This document shows positions 28,201 through 37,206 of a stretch of 64,000 nucleotides of DNA, one piece after another. The notes beneath the pieces were generated by a model that saw only the letters and a list, made by a program, of their open reading frames with translations, was not told the DNA's origin and searched no databases. The translations under genes and the position numbers were made by a program. The stretch comes from Chryseobacterium wanjuense (GTDB taxonomy: Bacteria; Bacteroidota; Bacteroidia; Flavobacteriales; Weeksellaceae). Positions within the stretch are counted from its first letter, which is position 1, and each line of letters starts with the position of its first letter. Location of the stretch: assembly GCF_900111495.1 (NCBI RefSeq), contig NZ_FOIU01000001.1:1054001-1118000 (forward strand). Reading direction: 5' to 3'.

Positions 28201-29487
28201 ATTTTTTGCTTCCTGAATGGGTTCGAATCTGGTATTCTGCATCTCCGAAGTCGGATTTTCGCAGTATAAAGTCGGTGGTAATGTATCGTGATGTAGAGCC
28301 AGACAAGTTTTGATTAAACCAGCAATTCCGGCAGCGGGCATGGCATGACCGATATTTGATTTTACAGAACCGATTCCGGCAATTTTAGTGCCTTCTTCTT
28401 TTCCGAAAAACTGAGCTAATGTCTGAAGTTCAGTTTTATCTCCAAGTGGAGTACCGGTTCCGTGAGCTTCCAGATAACCGATTTGATTTTCATCTAAATC
28501 TGCATTAGCCCAAGCCTGTTGCAAAGCTTTCAACTGACCTTTTACCGCAGGGCTCATCACACTGGTTCCGTTTCCGTCACTGCTGATTCCGACGCCTTTA
28601 ATGACTGCATAAATTTTATCCTGATCACGAACGGCATCTTCCAGTCTTTTTAATATGATAAATCCGCAACCTTCACCAATCAACAGCCCATCGGCATCAC
28701 TGCTGAAAGGCTTAATTTGCTGTTGACGTGACATGGCTCCTAACTGTGCAAAAATACTCCAGAATGCAGCGTTTTGTCCGGTGTGAACACCTCCTGCAAT
28801 CATGATGTCGGAACGGCCTCGCTGAAGTTCTTGAACTGCATGATCAACGGCTAATAAAGCACTTGCACAAGCAGCATCAACGGTAAAAGCTGCACCTCCC
28901 AAATTGAATCGGTTGGCTACCAATGAAGCCACTAAATTTGGGATTAATCCCATTGCCGTGTCGGCTGCGAAACGTCCTTTTCTTTCCTGAAAAGCGTGTT
29001 TTACTTTTTCAATATCGGCAGAAGAAATTTCGGGTAACAGTTCTTTTAATAAAGAAGAAATTTGTTCCCCAGTTCTTACTATTTCAATGGCACGGGTTGC
29101 TCCCGGTCCGGTATAATTCCCTTTCCCGATGATGATTCCTGTTTTTTCGAGCGAAATATTTTTCTTAAATATTCCGGCATCGTCTAAGGCTTTTTGAACC
29201 AAATCCAATGTCAATAAATGATCGGGTTCAGTTCCTTCAACCGCCAATGGTAAAATTCCAAAAGCGGTTGGGTTAAATTCATAATCCGAAATAAATCCAC
29301 CACGCTGACAATAAAAACGGTCAACCGGATTCGTACTGTCACTGAAATGAACAGGATCGATTCGGTCGGCCGGAGCCAACTGGGTAGAATCTACTTTATT
29401 GACAATATTCTGCCAAAAAGTATCGGCGTCCTGCGCCCCCGGAAAGACGCAAGACAGACCAATGACAGCAACATCTGTTTTTTTCAT
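25252..29487 (-). CDS. Polyketide/lipid synthase KS-AT-DH-PPTase
   Basis: A 1411-aa multidomain synthase. KS (1-455): Cys207 in DAACAS, His342 in EAHGTGT, His381 in NIGHAMP, all catalytic. AT (about 535-825): GHSLGE with Ser605, but the oxyanion loop is FPGLDG instead of FPGQGSQ and the Arg that binds the malonyl carboxylate is not seen. Linker 840-930. DH double hotdog (935-1190): His945 in HPYLIDH, FHGEKYQG and Asp1105 in LLDNAGQ. C-terminal phosphopantetheinyl transferase (about 1245-1411): GIDMEIIEER (Asp1322, Glu1324) and WVAKEA (Lys1362, Glu1363). No ACP of its own; works with the neighbouring ACPs. It follows the larger synthase gene after 21 nt. Confidence 0.9.
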   Translation of the reverse strand: MKKTDVAVIGLSCVFPGAQDADTFWQNIVNKVDSTQLAPADRIDPVHFSDSTNPVDRFYCQRGGFISDYEFNPTAFGILPLAVEGTEPDHLLTLDLVQKALDDAGIFKKNISLEKTGIIIGKGNYTGPGATRAIEIVRTGEQISSLLKELLPEISSADIEKVKHAFQERKGRFAADTAMGLIPNLVASLVANRFNLGGAAFTVDAACASALLAVDHAVQELQRGRSDIMIAGGVHTGQNAAFWSIFAQLGAMSRQQQIKPFSSDADGLLIGEGCGFIILKRLEDAVRDQDKIYAVIKGVGISSDGNGTSVMSPAVKGQLKALQQAWANADLDENQIGYLEAHGTGTPLGDKTELQTLAQFFGKEEGTKIAGIGSVKSNIGHAMPAAGIAGLIKTCLALHHDTLPPTLYCENPTSEMQNTRFEPIQEAKNWSKTGLPKVAAVNAFGFGGINAHVVLEGYEMPKKDEVLILARPTHEELLTALQNNETAVGEGNFRVAIFEPTPARIEKATKIVAKNNPWRNKQDIWYTNTPLLQNGEKVAFVFPGLDGLAKGEVESVSRYFNINAPIETEGEGLLNDALHIFNNCSILDNSLKKLGIVPDMNAGHSLGEWLAGYSSELAEVNSVKALIDVLNPETFELKDSKFIAIGAGIETIKPIISAIKNVYISNDNCPNQVILCGSNAALDELVPVLKSKQIFHQILPFQSGFHSPFIADKLDVILAGMEKAQFQQTKIPLWSATTLEPYPADQESIRKLSAEHLVEPVRFRELTDKLYEEGARFFIQVGTGGLIGFIDDTLKGKAFSTIASSVATRSALAQFQRVVAALFVEGKTVALDFLDIQNQSKKPSGKGIKLKLGSPIIRDFTEIKNLAKSIDTSKQKVSAAVAKSGHPLVQAFQDNISDMIKMQEEVLTLFQDRPNIPIPNVVLPKVQTPISKNFEKTLYITLETHPYLIDHSLLRQPKGWTEVADMEPVIPMTMIFEQLAEIAQAEIEGSQVHKIMNISVFQWMNVAKPFEKTVKGEWKSTNHAYLDIENFANAEVVLTSTARPNPTFNLSIGEILPIERTPEEIYEMHMFHGEKYQGITEVSKVGTKGIIGKIKGNGGKGSLLDNAGQLFGLWLQLTLTKDRIAFPVKIKDIELFGDLYDQDGIFECTCSLTEMNDEFAIGDILLTRNEKVWCKISGWQNRRLEIDAALWNVSMSPLHNRLSEEIAPEVFFFHQAYSRVASWDFILKRYFNQNEKKHHQKLLPNKRKSYMVSRVALKDAVRNLLKKEKNHPCFPITFEIGKDEIGKPFLIGDSTENIHISLAHKGKDAVGIAKSGKPVGIDMEIIEERSSGFYDLVFTDNELTLLKGKDQAEWTTKFWVAKEAYGKFAGTGLKGNPKNFEVEKITEDSLWINQTEIKTIKHKNYIIGWTL

Positions 29488-29508
29488 ATATTCAATTTAA
29501 AACAGAGA

Positions 29509-32500
29509 TTACCAGTTAGTTCCAGACATGATTAATACCTGACTTTCAGTTCCGTATTTTATTTCATTCAGGAAAATTTCCTTGCCCTGTTCCAACGGAA
29601 TTAAAGAAATACCTCTTCTTTCATATTCTGTTTCCAGAGTTGGTGAAACCATTCCTGCTCCTTTCCACGGACCCCAGTTGATGGAGATTACTTTTCCTTT
29701 TAATTTTTTATTTAAAGCATTGGCATAATCGTCTAAAACTGAGTTTGCGGCTGCGTAGTCGGTTTGACCTTTATTTCCATACACCGACGCAATGCTTGAG
29801 AATAACACTACAAACTGACAATCGGTACGAAGTTGCTCAGCCAATACACGAAGCGGTTTTACTTTAGTATCGAAAACACGTCCGAAAGAGCTTGTTGTTT
29901 TTTGCTTAAATAATTTATCTTCCAACAATCCAGCACCGTGAATTACGCCATCTAAACGGTTGTATTTTTCATAAATAGAATTAATTAATTCAGACAACCC
30001 ATTTTCATCGCAAAGGTCTAATGATTGGTAAACAATTGTATTTCCCAATTGTTCCATATCTCGGATGGTGCGTAGAATCTGGTTGTTTTTATAAACTTTT
30101 ATTGTTTCTTTTTCGATTTCAGAGGGCGAAGTAAATGTTCCGGATTTGATAAGATAAGCTCTTATTTCTTCCTTGGTTTTGAATGCTTCTAATTCACTAT
30201 TGGTTGTCAGATTTCTCGGATCTGCCGATCTTCCTACCAAAATATAAGTACAAGGATAAGCCTTTGACATATGTTTTGCGAGTTCGGAAGTAATTCCCTG
30301 TGCGCCGCCAAGAACCAAAACAACAGAATCTTGATCCAATTGAATTTGTGCTTCACTCAAACCTGTTGACAAAGGTGATGGGATAATGTCTACTTTATGT
30401 CTTTGGTCGTTTTTATAAATAACCTCAGAAGGTTTATCGGTCGATAATATTTCTTTTAAAGTAATTTCTGCGATCTGATCGATTTGTTGAGGAGAAGTTA
30501 AGCTGATCAATCTGCAATTGGTCTGTTCAAACTCACGGGCTAAGCTTTTGAAAAGTCCCGGATGTCCTTTGTAATGGCGCAAAAGGGTAGTGTCCGTCAG
30601 TTCCTGAACGTGAGCCGGAATGTCTGAAATTAAATAAATCCATTTTGCTTTATCGAGATCCATTTTTTTGATTAAATCAACATGGTCGATGATATTGTGT
30701 TTTATAGAAGATGAGAAGAGATCAAGGATAATTAATCCGTCAAAGTCTTTTAAATCTTTATCAGAATCAGTCAATTCTGCAATCGCGCCATGCTTTTCAA
30801 GTTCGTTTTTGATGGCTAAGGTTTGGCTGTTATCGTTTTGAGTGATGGCAAAACGTTTTCCTTGTAGAATTTCATTATTTTCAATTAAAGAAACATTAGT
30901 GGGAGTCAGGTCGAAACGAAGACGTGACAATGGATTTTGTTCCGGTTCAGGCGTGCTGTTTCCATTCATTTCGTTGATCCATGAAGCTAATCCGTTCAAT
31001 GTTTTAATCGCAGCTAATTTTTCCATTACATCATCAGCCTGTTCCATGTCGCTACCGAAACCGATTTTTGTTTTAAGATCACCGATAATTTCCATACGTT
31101 TGATGGAATCGATGCTTAAATCTGCCTCTAAATCAAGATCTAAGCCCAACATTTCCTTTGGATAGCCTGTTTTATCGCTTACAATATTTAAAATAGCCGT
31201 CTGAAGTTCTTCAAGAGAAAAAACAGCCTGATTTTGAGCTTTTGGAGGTGCTGTTTGTGCGCAGACATTTTTCTCTGAACTTCTTGTATTTGCCCCGCTA
31301 TATTCTGTTAGCCAGGAAACCAAACCGTTTAATGTTTTAATTCCCGCCAATTGCTCCATGATGGTATCTTCATTTGCGTTATTTGAAGAAAATGAGCCTA
31401 ATTCAGCTTTCAACGTACCAATGATTTCAACTCTTTTAATGGAGTCGATACTTAAATCTGCTTCCAAATCCATTTCCATGCCCAACATTTCGTGAGGATA
31501 GCCTGTTTTATCACTTACCACCTGAAGCAGTAATGTTTTAATATCCTTTACCGGAGACTGTTTTACGGGAATGATCACCGTTTTTTCTGCACCATCATTA
31601 TTGGGCATCGAAACAACCGGCGCCTGAATATTCTGAGTAGGAATGTTTTGGACGGGAGCATTGTAAACGACCGGAGCTTGGTGAACCTGAGGATGTTGTC
31701 CCAAAAAGGTAAGCATCACATCACGTTGCGCCTGAATCATGAGCTTCATGCTGTTTAAATATTCCTGAAGCATACGTTCTGTATTGGATTGATTTTCAAC
31801 CGGAGGATTTTGAGTATTGGTGAAATTGTTCATTTGAAGTGGATTTATGATGGGTAATGCACCGTTGGCAGGAAGTGAACCTGTCGTTGGATAAGCTGCC
31901 TGTCCGTTTACACGCCAGATGGCAGGACTTTTTTTGTACAGTTCGGGCTGGTCGATTTGAATTAATTTCACGTTTCGACCGTCGAAAAGTTTAGCAATAT
32001 TGAAGTTTCGGCCTGTTCCCAAATATTGGGCAAGCGTTGAAAGAAGATGTGTTAATTTGTTAGAATTATTATCTTCAACAAAAAGCGTTAAATGATCTTT
32101 TTCCAGACAAGATTTTGTTAATCCTGTCAATACTTTTCCGGGGCCGACTTCGATGAATATTCTTGCACCGTCGTTGTACATCGCCTGAAGTTCTTCCACG
32201 AATCTTACAGGCTGTACCAAATGGTCGGTTAATCTTTCTTTGATGTCTGAAACGTTTGCAGGATAGATTTCTGCTGTCGTGTTCGACCAAACCGGAATTT
32301 GCATTTCGTTAAATGGGACATCCTTTAAAACAGATTCATATAAACCTTTAGATTTTGCCAATAGCGGACTGTGAAATGCGCAGGCAACTTCCAGTTTTTT
32401 AGCAGAGATTTTTTCCTGTTTTAAGATTTCCATTAATGTGTTGATGGCTTCCGTGCTTCCTGCCACTACACATTGAGTCGGGGCGTTATAATTTACCGGA

Positions 32501-35500
32501 TAACAACCTTCAACTTGTTCTAAAATAGGCTGTAAGTTTTCTCTTGTCGAGCTCACCGCAATCATAGAACCGGGATCACCGCCTTCAACGGAATTTAAAA
32601 TAGATTTAGCTCTTTGAATACTTAAATCAACCAGTTTTTCTTCTTCGAAAACCCCTGCGAAACACAATGCCGGCAATTCTCCATAGCTGTGACCCGCCAA
32701 CATATCCGGAACAATGCCGATGGATTGTAAGAATTTAGCTAATGCCAAATCAACGATTCCTAGTAAAGGTTGCGCTAAACGGGTATCTTTTATCGTTTCT
32801 TTTTGTTGTTTTAAAGTTAATTCATCAAATGTTTTTGACGGGAAAATTACTTTCTCCAGTTCAGGATAAGAATCGATTAATTTTCGCATTTCAGGGAAGG
32901 CAACGAATAAATCACGAGCCATGTTGATGCGCTGGCTGCCCTGTCCTGGGAATAAGAACGCTACTTTTCCTTCTTTTTTATTAACAGTAAATGTGTTTTT
33001 GCTTTCAATTCCGGACAACGCCAATTCGATATTCATCATCAAATGTTCGGCGGTATCGGCAACGATGCTCAACTGAACCTGTTTTTCTGAATGTATGGCT
33101 AAACTGTAAGCAATATCTTTTAAAGCAATGCTGTCATTAATTTCAAGTAAAGATTTAATTTGATTTAATTGAATTTTAGCTTCCTCATACGTATCTCCAC
33201 GGAAAACAAATAATTCCGAAGGCCATGACTGCAGCACCGCAGAATCATCTTCTTTCGGATGATTGGCAATGACCGTATGGAAATTCGTTCCACCAAAACC
33301 AAAGGCACTAATTCCTGCATAACGGTTTTTATCTGCCCAAAGTCCGGTTTCTGAATTGAAAGCAAAAGGGCTTGTTTCTGCCTTATAATATGCATTCGGC
33401 TGCTGAAGATGAAGCGTTGGAGGTTTTACTCCGTGATAAACCGCCAGAGAAGCCTTAATTAAACCTGCCAATCCAGCTGCACATTTTGTATGTCCGATCT
33501 GAGTTTTTACTGAGCCTAAATGCGTCTGTCCCGGCACCGCTCCCGCACGACTGAATAAATTTGTTAATGCACTCAATTCCGTTTTATCTCCAACAACGGT
33601 TCCTGTTCCGTGCGCTTCCACCAATCCGACTGAGGAAGGACTGATCCCTGCTTGGGAATAAGCTCTTTCGAGCGCGCGAACCTGTCCGATTTTTCTCGGA
33701 GCGGTCAATCCGAGCGCTTTTCCGTCACTCGATCCGCCGACACCTTTTATTACTGAATAAATTCTGTCGCCGTCTTTTATGGCGTCTTCATATCTTTTTA
33801 ACACTAAAATAGCAACGCCTTCACCCAAAGCGATTCCATCGGCTTCATTATCGAAAGTCGCGCATCTTCCTTTTCTGGAAAGGGCATGCGTGCTGGAAAA
33901 CATCAGATAATCATTGATACCGTTGTGTAAATCGGCACCGCCTGCCAATACCATGTCTGATTTGCCTAAAACCAGTTCCTGACAAGCCAGTTCAAGCGCT
34001 GCCAAAGAGGAAGCACAAGCTGCATCTACGGTATAATTTCTTCCGCCTAAATCTAAACGGTTGGTAATTCTTCCTGCAATAACATTCGCTAAAATTCCAG
34101 GGAAAGAATCTTCTGTGGTGTGAGGAAAAGCTTCCTTAACTTCCTCATGAAGCTCACCGAAAACCTGCTTGTAAAAGCCTCTGAAACTGTAGCTGTTGGC
34201 CAGGTCATTACCACCTTCAGCACCGATAATTACAGAGATATTTTCTCTGTTGGCGTGTTTATCATACCCTGCATCTTCCATGGCACGTTTGGCGACTAAT
34301 AAAGTCAGCAATTGTGTTGGTTCGATCGCAGCCAGAGATTGTGGTGGAATTCCGAATTCTAATGGATCAAAATCGATTTTCGGGATAAATCCGCCCCATT
34401 TTGAGTGGGAAACATCGGCTTCGTTGGAATCGGGGTGATAGTATAATTCTTTATTCCATCTTTCGTCAGGAACTTCCGTTACACTGTCTTTTCCAAGGAT
34501 AATGTTTTTCCAATATTCTTCGAGATTTTTAGCATCAGGGAAAATACATTCCATACCGATGATGGCAATGTCTAAAGGTTTTTCTACTGAAACGGGTTCT
34601 TCTGAAAGTTCAGCTTCCTGAATATATTTTTGATTATTAATACTAACATTTTCATGCAATTCATTCAAAGAAATTACCTTGTCATGCATCGTTGCGATTT
34701 GTCCGATCATGTACATTCCCAAATCCAATTGATCTTCTTTAGGAATGTTGATTAATTGATCGCCTTGACGTTCGACGCCTTTTGCGGCAATTCTTAAGCG
34801 TCCGACATTTAACTTTTCAAGTTTTTCCCAAACTTCTTTTTTATCGGTTCCTGCAGTGATTAATTTTGCTTTTTCTTCATTAAAATATTTAGCAAAAGCG
34901 GTATCCAAACAACGCGTTTCGTGTCCGGGAGCGGTTTCCAATAAAACTGTTTCCTTTGCCTGCATTGCCTGTAGCTGGAATTCTTCCTGAATCGCACCAC
35001 ATTCCACAGCTTCCTGTGTGTAGAGATACGCTGTTCCCATCAATACACCGATTTTTACGCCTCTTGCAGCCAATGGAGCCGCCATGATGGAAACGAACGC
35101 CGTTGAAAAATCGTTGTGAATTCCTCCTGCAAAAAATACGCTGATGTTTTCAGGGTGGTCTTCTTTTAAAATTCTTTCAATCTGTTTTTCCCAAAGAACC
35201 GTGCTTGAAAGCGGACCGACGTGACCGCCACATTCACGACCCTCAAAGATAAAGTTCGTAGCACCTTCCTTCAAGAAAATATCTAAAAGTGCAGGAGAGG
35301 GGACGTGTAAAAATGTTTTAATTCCGGCTTTTTCGAAAACTTTTGCCTGGGCTGGTCTTCCTCCTGCGATTAAAACGACAGGTGGTTTTGCTTCTAAAAT
35401 ATAGGAAGTTTGTTCATCTCTCAGTTCCTGTGGCGCAAATCCTAAAATTCCGACACCCCAGGTTTTTTCTCCGGCCAAATTTTTAGTATCAAATACCAAA

Positions 35501-36507
35501 GATTTTGCCTGATTTCCTTTTAATAAAGATAAAGCAACAAAAGGTAAAGCCCCGGCTTCTGCAACCGCATTGGCGAATTCGGGAACATCACTTACGCGGG
35601 TCATCGGACCTTGTGCGATGGGATATTTTAACCCTAAATCTTTGGCCAAAATATTGTCCTGATTGATTACCAGAAGTGCTTTGGCCTGTTTCAGGTGACC
35701 GTACATGGCTTCTTTAAAACCGAAAACTAATTTTTTCAGATTTTTAAAATCTTCATAGAAGTCGATGGCCAAAGAAATGTCTTGTCCCATTGGGATGTAA
35801 CTCTTATTGATGTCGAGATCTTTGAAATATTCTCTAAGCTCTTCAGTGGTTATATTTTCTGATAGGGTGGGTGAATTGGGTCTTACCAAAACACGATGAT
35901 TGGCTATGATTTTGGTTTCCGTACCATTCAATTTTGAACATAATTCCTTTATTTCTTTTGAAACAAAACTTTCCGGGAATAACGCGAGCTGGCTGTCTAG
36001 CACGATGCCTGTCGCTCCGAGGGCTTTTGCTGCGGCTGCGGTGTGAAGTCCGATTCCGCCTTGCAGCCATACAGGAATGCTGCGGATTTCTTTGATAATG
36101 CGCTGAAACAGTACAAATGTCGATTCGTAGCCCACTAATCCTCCTGCTTCGTTACCTTTTATGATGATGCCTGTTGCTCCCGACTGTTCGGCTTTTAAAG
36201 CTTCTTCAAGACTGCACACCTGATAAATAACAGGCAGATTTGGAAGAAGATTCATCGATGTGCCGAAAGGAAGGATGGCCGCGGTTACTTTTTCCGAAAT
36301 TTGAAGAGAAATCAGGCTGTCGTTAGGAAAATAAACGCCATAGGAAGGTATATTTGTGTTGTTGATTTGATCCAATGCTTCCTGGGCAATTGCTAACTCG
36401 TGTCCTAAGCTTAAGATAGGAAAAGCACCCGCTTGATGCAATGCAAGCATGAGATTGACATCAGGCTTTTCAAATGGTGTTAATCCGATAATGGTTACGT
36501 TTTTCAT
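29509..36507 (-). CDS. PUFA-synthase-like megasynthase ER-ER-KS-AT-ACP-ACP-KR
   Basis: A 2332-aa synthase (ATG at 36507; an in-frame start 48 nt upstream adds an implausible tail). Domains: a short nitronate-monooxygenase-like half (1-215, GNEAGGLVG, LQGGIGLHTAAAAKALGA); a full FMN-type NMO/PfaD-like enoyl reductase (about 285-545, YPIAQGPM, GRECGGHVGP, FAGGIH); KS (645-1085: Cys831, His966, His1006); AT (1180-1480: FPGQGSQ, GHSYGE Ser1274, AFHS, malonyl-type Arg near 1299); two ACPs (Ser1689, Ser1801, both LSIDSIKR); KR (about 2060-2332: GGAQGIT, Ser2238, Tyr2251). This resembles PfaA with a PfaD-type reductase fused to the front. First gene of the operon; iterative, reducing chain building is expected. 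Confidence 0.9.
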   Translation of the reverse strand: MKNVTIIGLTPFEKPDVNLMLALHQAGAFPILSLGHELAIAQEALDQINNTNIPSYGVYFPNDSLISLQISEKVTAAILPFGTSMNLLPNLPVIYQVCSLEEALKAEQSGATGIIIKGNEAGGLVGYESTFVLFQRIIKEIRSIPVWLQGGIGLHTAAAAKALGATGIVLDSQLALFPESFVSKEIKELCSKLNGTETKIIANHRVLVRPNSPTLSENITTEELREYFKDLDINKSYIPMGQDISLAIDFYEDFKNLKKLVFGFKEAMYGHLKQAKALLVINQDNILAKDLGLKYPIAQGPMTRVSDVPEFANAVAEAGALPFVALSLLKGNQAKSLVFDTKNLAGEKTWGVGILGFAPQELRDEQTSYILEAKPPVVLIAGGRPAQAKVFEKAGIKTFLHVPSPALLDIFLKEGATNFIFEGRECGGHVGPLSSTVLWEKQIERILKEDHPENISVFFAGGIHNDFSTAFVSIMAAPLAARGVKIGVLMGTAYLYTQEAVECGAIQEEFQLQAMQAKETVLLETAPGHETRCLDTAFAKYFNEEKAKLITAGTDKKEVWEKLEKLNVGRLRIAAKGVERQGDQLINIPKEDQLDLGMYMIGQIATMHDKVISLNELHENVSINNQKYIQEAELSEEPVSVEKPLDIAIIGMECIFPDAKNLEEYWKNIILGKDSVTEVPDERWNKELYYHPDSNEADVSHSKWGGFIPKIDFDPLEFGIPPQSLAAIEPTQLLTLLVAKRAMEDAGYDKHANRENISVIIGAEGGNDLANSYSFRGFYKQVFGELHEEVKEAFPHTTEDSFPGILANVIAGRITNRLDLGGRNYTVDAACASSLAALELACQELVLGKSDMVLAGGADLHNGINDYLMFSSTHALSRKGRCATFDNEADGIALGEGVAILVLKRYEDAIKDGDRIYSVIKGVGGSSDGKALGLTAPRKIGQVRALERAYSQAGISPSSVGLVEAHGTGTVVGDKTELSALTNLFSRAGAVPGQTHLGSVKTQIGHTKCAAGLAGLIKASLAVYHGVKPPTLHLQQPNAYYKAETSPFAFNSETGLWADKNRYAGISAFGFGGTNFHTVIANHPKEDDSAVLQSWPSELFVFRGDTYEEAKIQLNQIKSLLEINDSIALKDIAYSLAIHSEKQVQLSIVADTAEHLMMNIELALSGIESKNTFTVNKKEGKVAFLFPGQGSQRINMARDLFVAFPEMRKLIDSYPELEKVIFPSKTFDELTLKQQKETIKDTRLAQPLLGIVDLALAKFLQSIGIVPDMLAGHSYGELPALCFAGVFEEEKLVDLSIQRAKSILNSVEGGDPGSMIAVSSTRENLQPILEQVEGCYPVNYNAPTQCVVAGSTEAINTLMEILKQEKISAKKLEVACAFHSPLLAKSKGLYESVLKDVPFNEMQIPVWSNTTAEIYPANVSDIKERLTDHLVQPVRFVEELQAMYNDGARIFIEVGPGKVLTGLTKSCLEKDHLTLFVEDNNSNKLTHLLSTLAQYLGTGRNFNIAKLFDGRNVKLIQIDQPELYKKSPAIWRVNGQAAYPTTGSLPANGALPIINPLQMNNFTNTQNPPVENQSNTERMLQEYLNSMKLMIQAQRDVMLTFLGQHPQVHQAPVVYNAPVQNIPTQNIQAPVVSMPNNDGAEKTVIIPVKQSPVKDIKTLLLQVVSDKTGYPHEMLGMEMDLEADLSIDSIKRVEIIGTLKAELGSFSSNNANEDTIMEQLAGIKTLNGLVSWLTEYSGANTRSSEKNVCAQTAPPKAQNQAVFSLEELQTAILNIVSDKTGYPKEMLGLDLDLEADLSIDSIKRMEIIGDLKTKIGFGSDMEQADDVMEKLAAIKTLNGLASWINEMNGNSTPEPEQNPLSRLRFDLTPTNVSLIENNEILQGKRFAITQNDNSQTLAIKNELEKHGAIAELTDSDKDLKDFDGLIILDLFSSSIKHNIIDHVDLIKKMDLDKAKWIYLISDIPAHVQELTDTTLLRHYKGHPGLFKSLAREFEQTNCRLISLTSPQQIDQIAEITLKEILSTDKPSEVIYKNDQRHKVDIIPSPLSTGLSEAQIQLDQDSVVLVLGGAQGITSELAKHMSKAYPCTYILVGRSADPRNLTTNSELEAFKTKEEIRAYLIKSGTFTSPSEIEKETIKVYKNNQILRTIRDMEQLGNTIVYQSLDLCDENGLSELINSIYEKYNRLDGVIHGAGLLEDKLFKQKTTSSFGRVFDTKVKPLRVLAEQLRTDCQFVVLFSSIASVYGNKGQTDYAAANSVLDDYANALNKKLKGKVISINWGPWKGAGMVSPTLETEYERRGISLIPLEQGKEIFLNEIKYGTESQVLIMSGTNW

Positions 36508-37206
36508 TACATTTATGATTTGAAATAAAATTGGCAAAGAGATGTGGTAACACATTTTAAAAATGATATTATTTTAGAATGTGTTTTGATTGAATAAAGA
36601 TATAGATTGTTGATTTTAATTCAATATAATAAATAAATTGTTAAAAATTATTTAACAAAAATTAACTTTAATTTAAAAATCGGCAAAATTGAATCTATAG
36701 ATTTATTCCGGGAAACAAGTGGGTACAATCTGTGGAATTATAATTATAAATAAATGTTTATAATTACATAATGTTGAGCAAATATAAAAATAAATAATAA
36801 AATATTTCAATAATAAGAGATTTGTTTTTTTAATATTACAAAAAGATAATATGCAAAAAATAATAGGTATTTTTTGTAGAATCACTTTTCACATTTTTCA
36901 TAAATGTCTTTGTTAATTTAGCTTCAATATTTTATTTTAAAATAAACAAACTGCAAGTAAGACAATGATTTATTTATTCTTATAAACTTCAGAATTTAAA
37001 CATATCACTTTAGTGAGAATTATAATTAAGATTTTTAAAATTTTAAGTATATTTTTTTTGTTAAAAAATTGGTTTAATTTCATTTTTTACGTATTTTTAA
37101 TACAAATTATTAATATAATTTGTATTATTTGTAAAGATTATCTAATTTTTTAGTTGGATAATAACATTTTTTATACTTCATTGTTTCAACTTTTAAAACT
37201 CTAATT
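36508..37206. other. Very AT-rich divergent promoter region
   Basis: About 700 nt without a gene separates the synthase operon (leftward) from a surface-protein gene (rightward). It is strikingly AT-rich with long A/T tracts. A perfect 12-bp palindrome AATCTATAGATT lies at 36692-36703, about 185 nt before the synthase start, and shares TCTATAG with the surface-protein regulon sites. No convincing TTG/TAnnTTTG pair was found on either strand. Confidence 0.5.

Noticed and set aside
29509..36507. Classical PUFA (EPA/DHA) synthase
   Set aside because: Only two ACPs, a PKS-type double-hotdog DH rather than the twin FabA-like DHs of PfaC, and glycosyl- and acyltransferases in the operon; related but not a standard pfa cluster.
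36703..36885. 60-codon minus-strand frame in the AT-rich divergent region
   Set aside because: Almost only Ile/Leu/Phe/Lys/Asn codons as expected from random AT-rich DNA; no homologous pattern.
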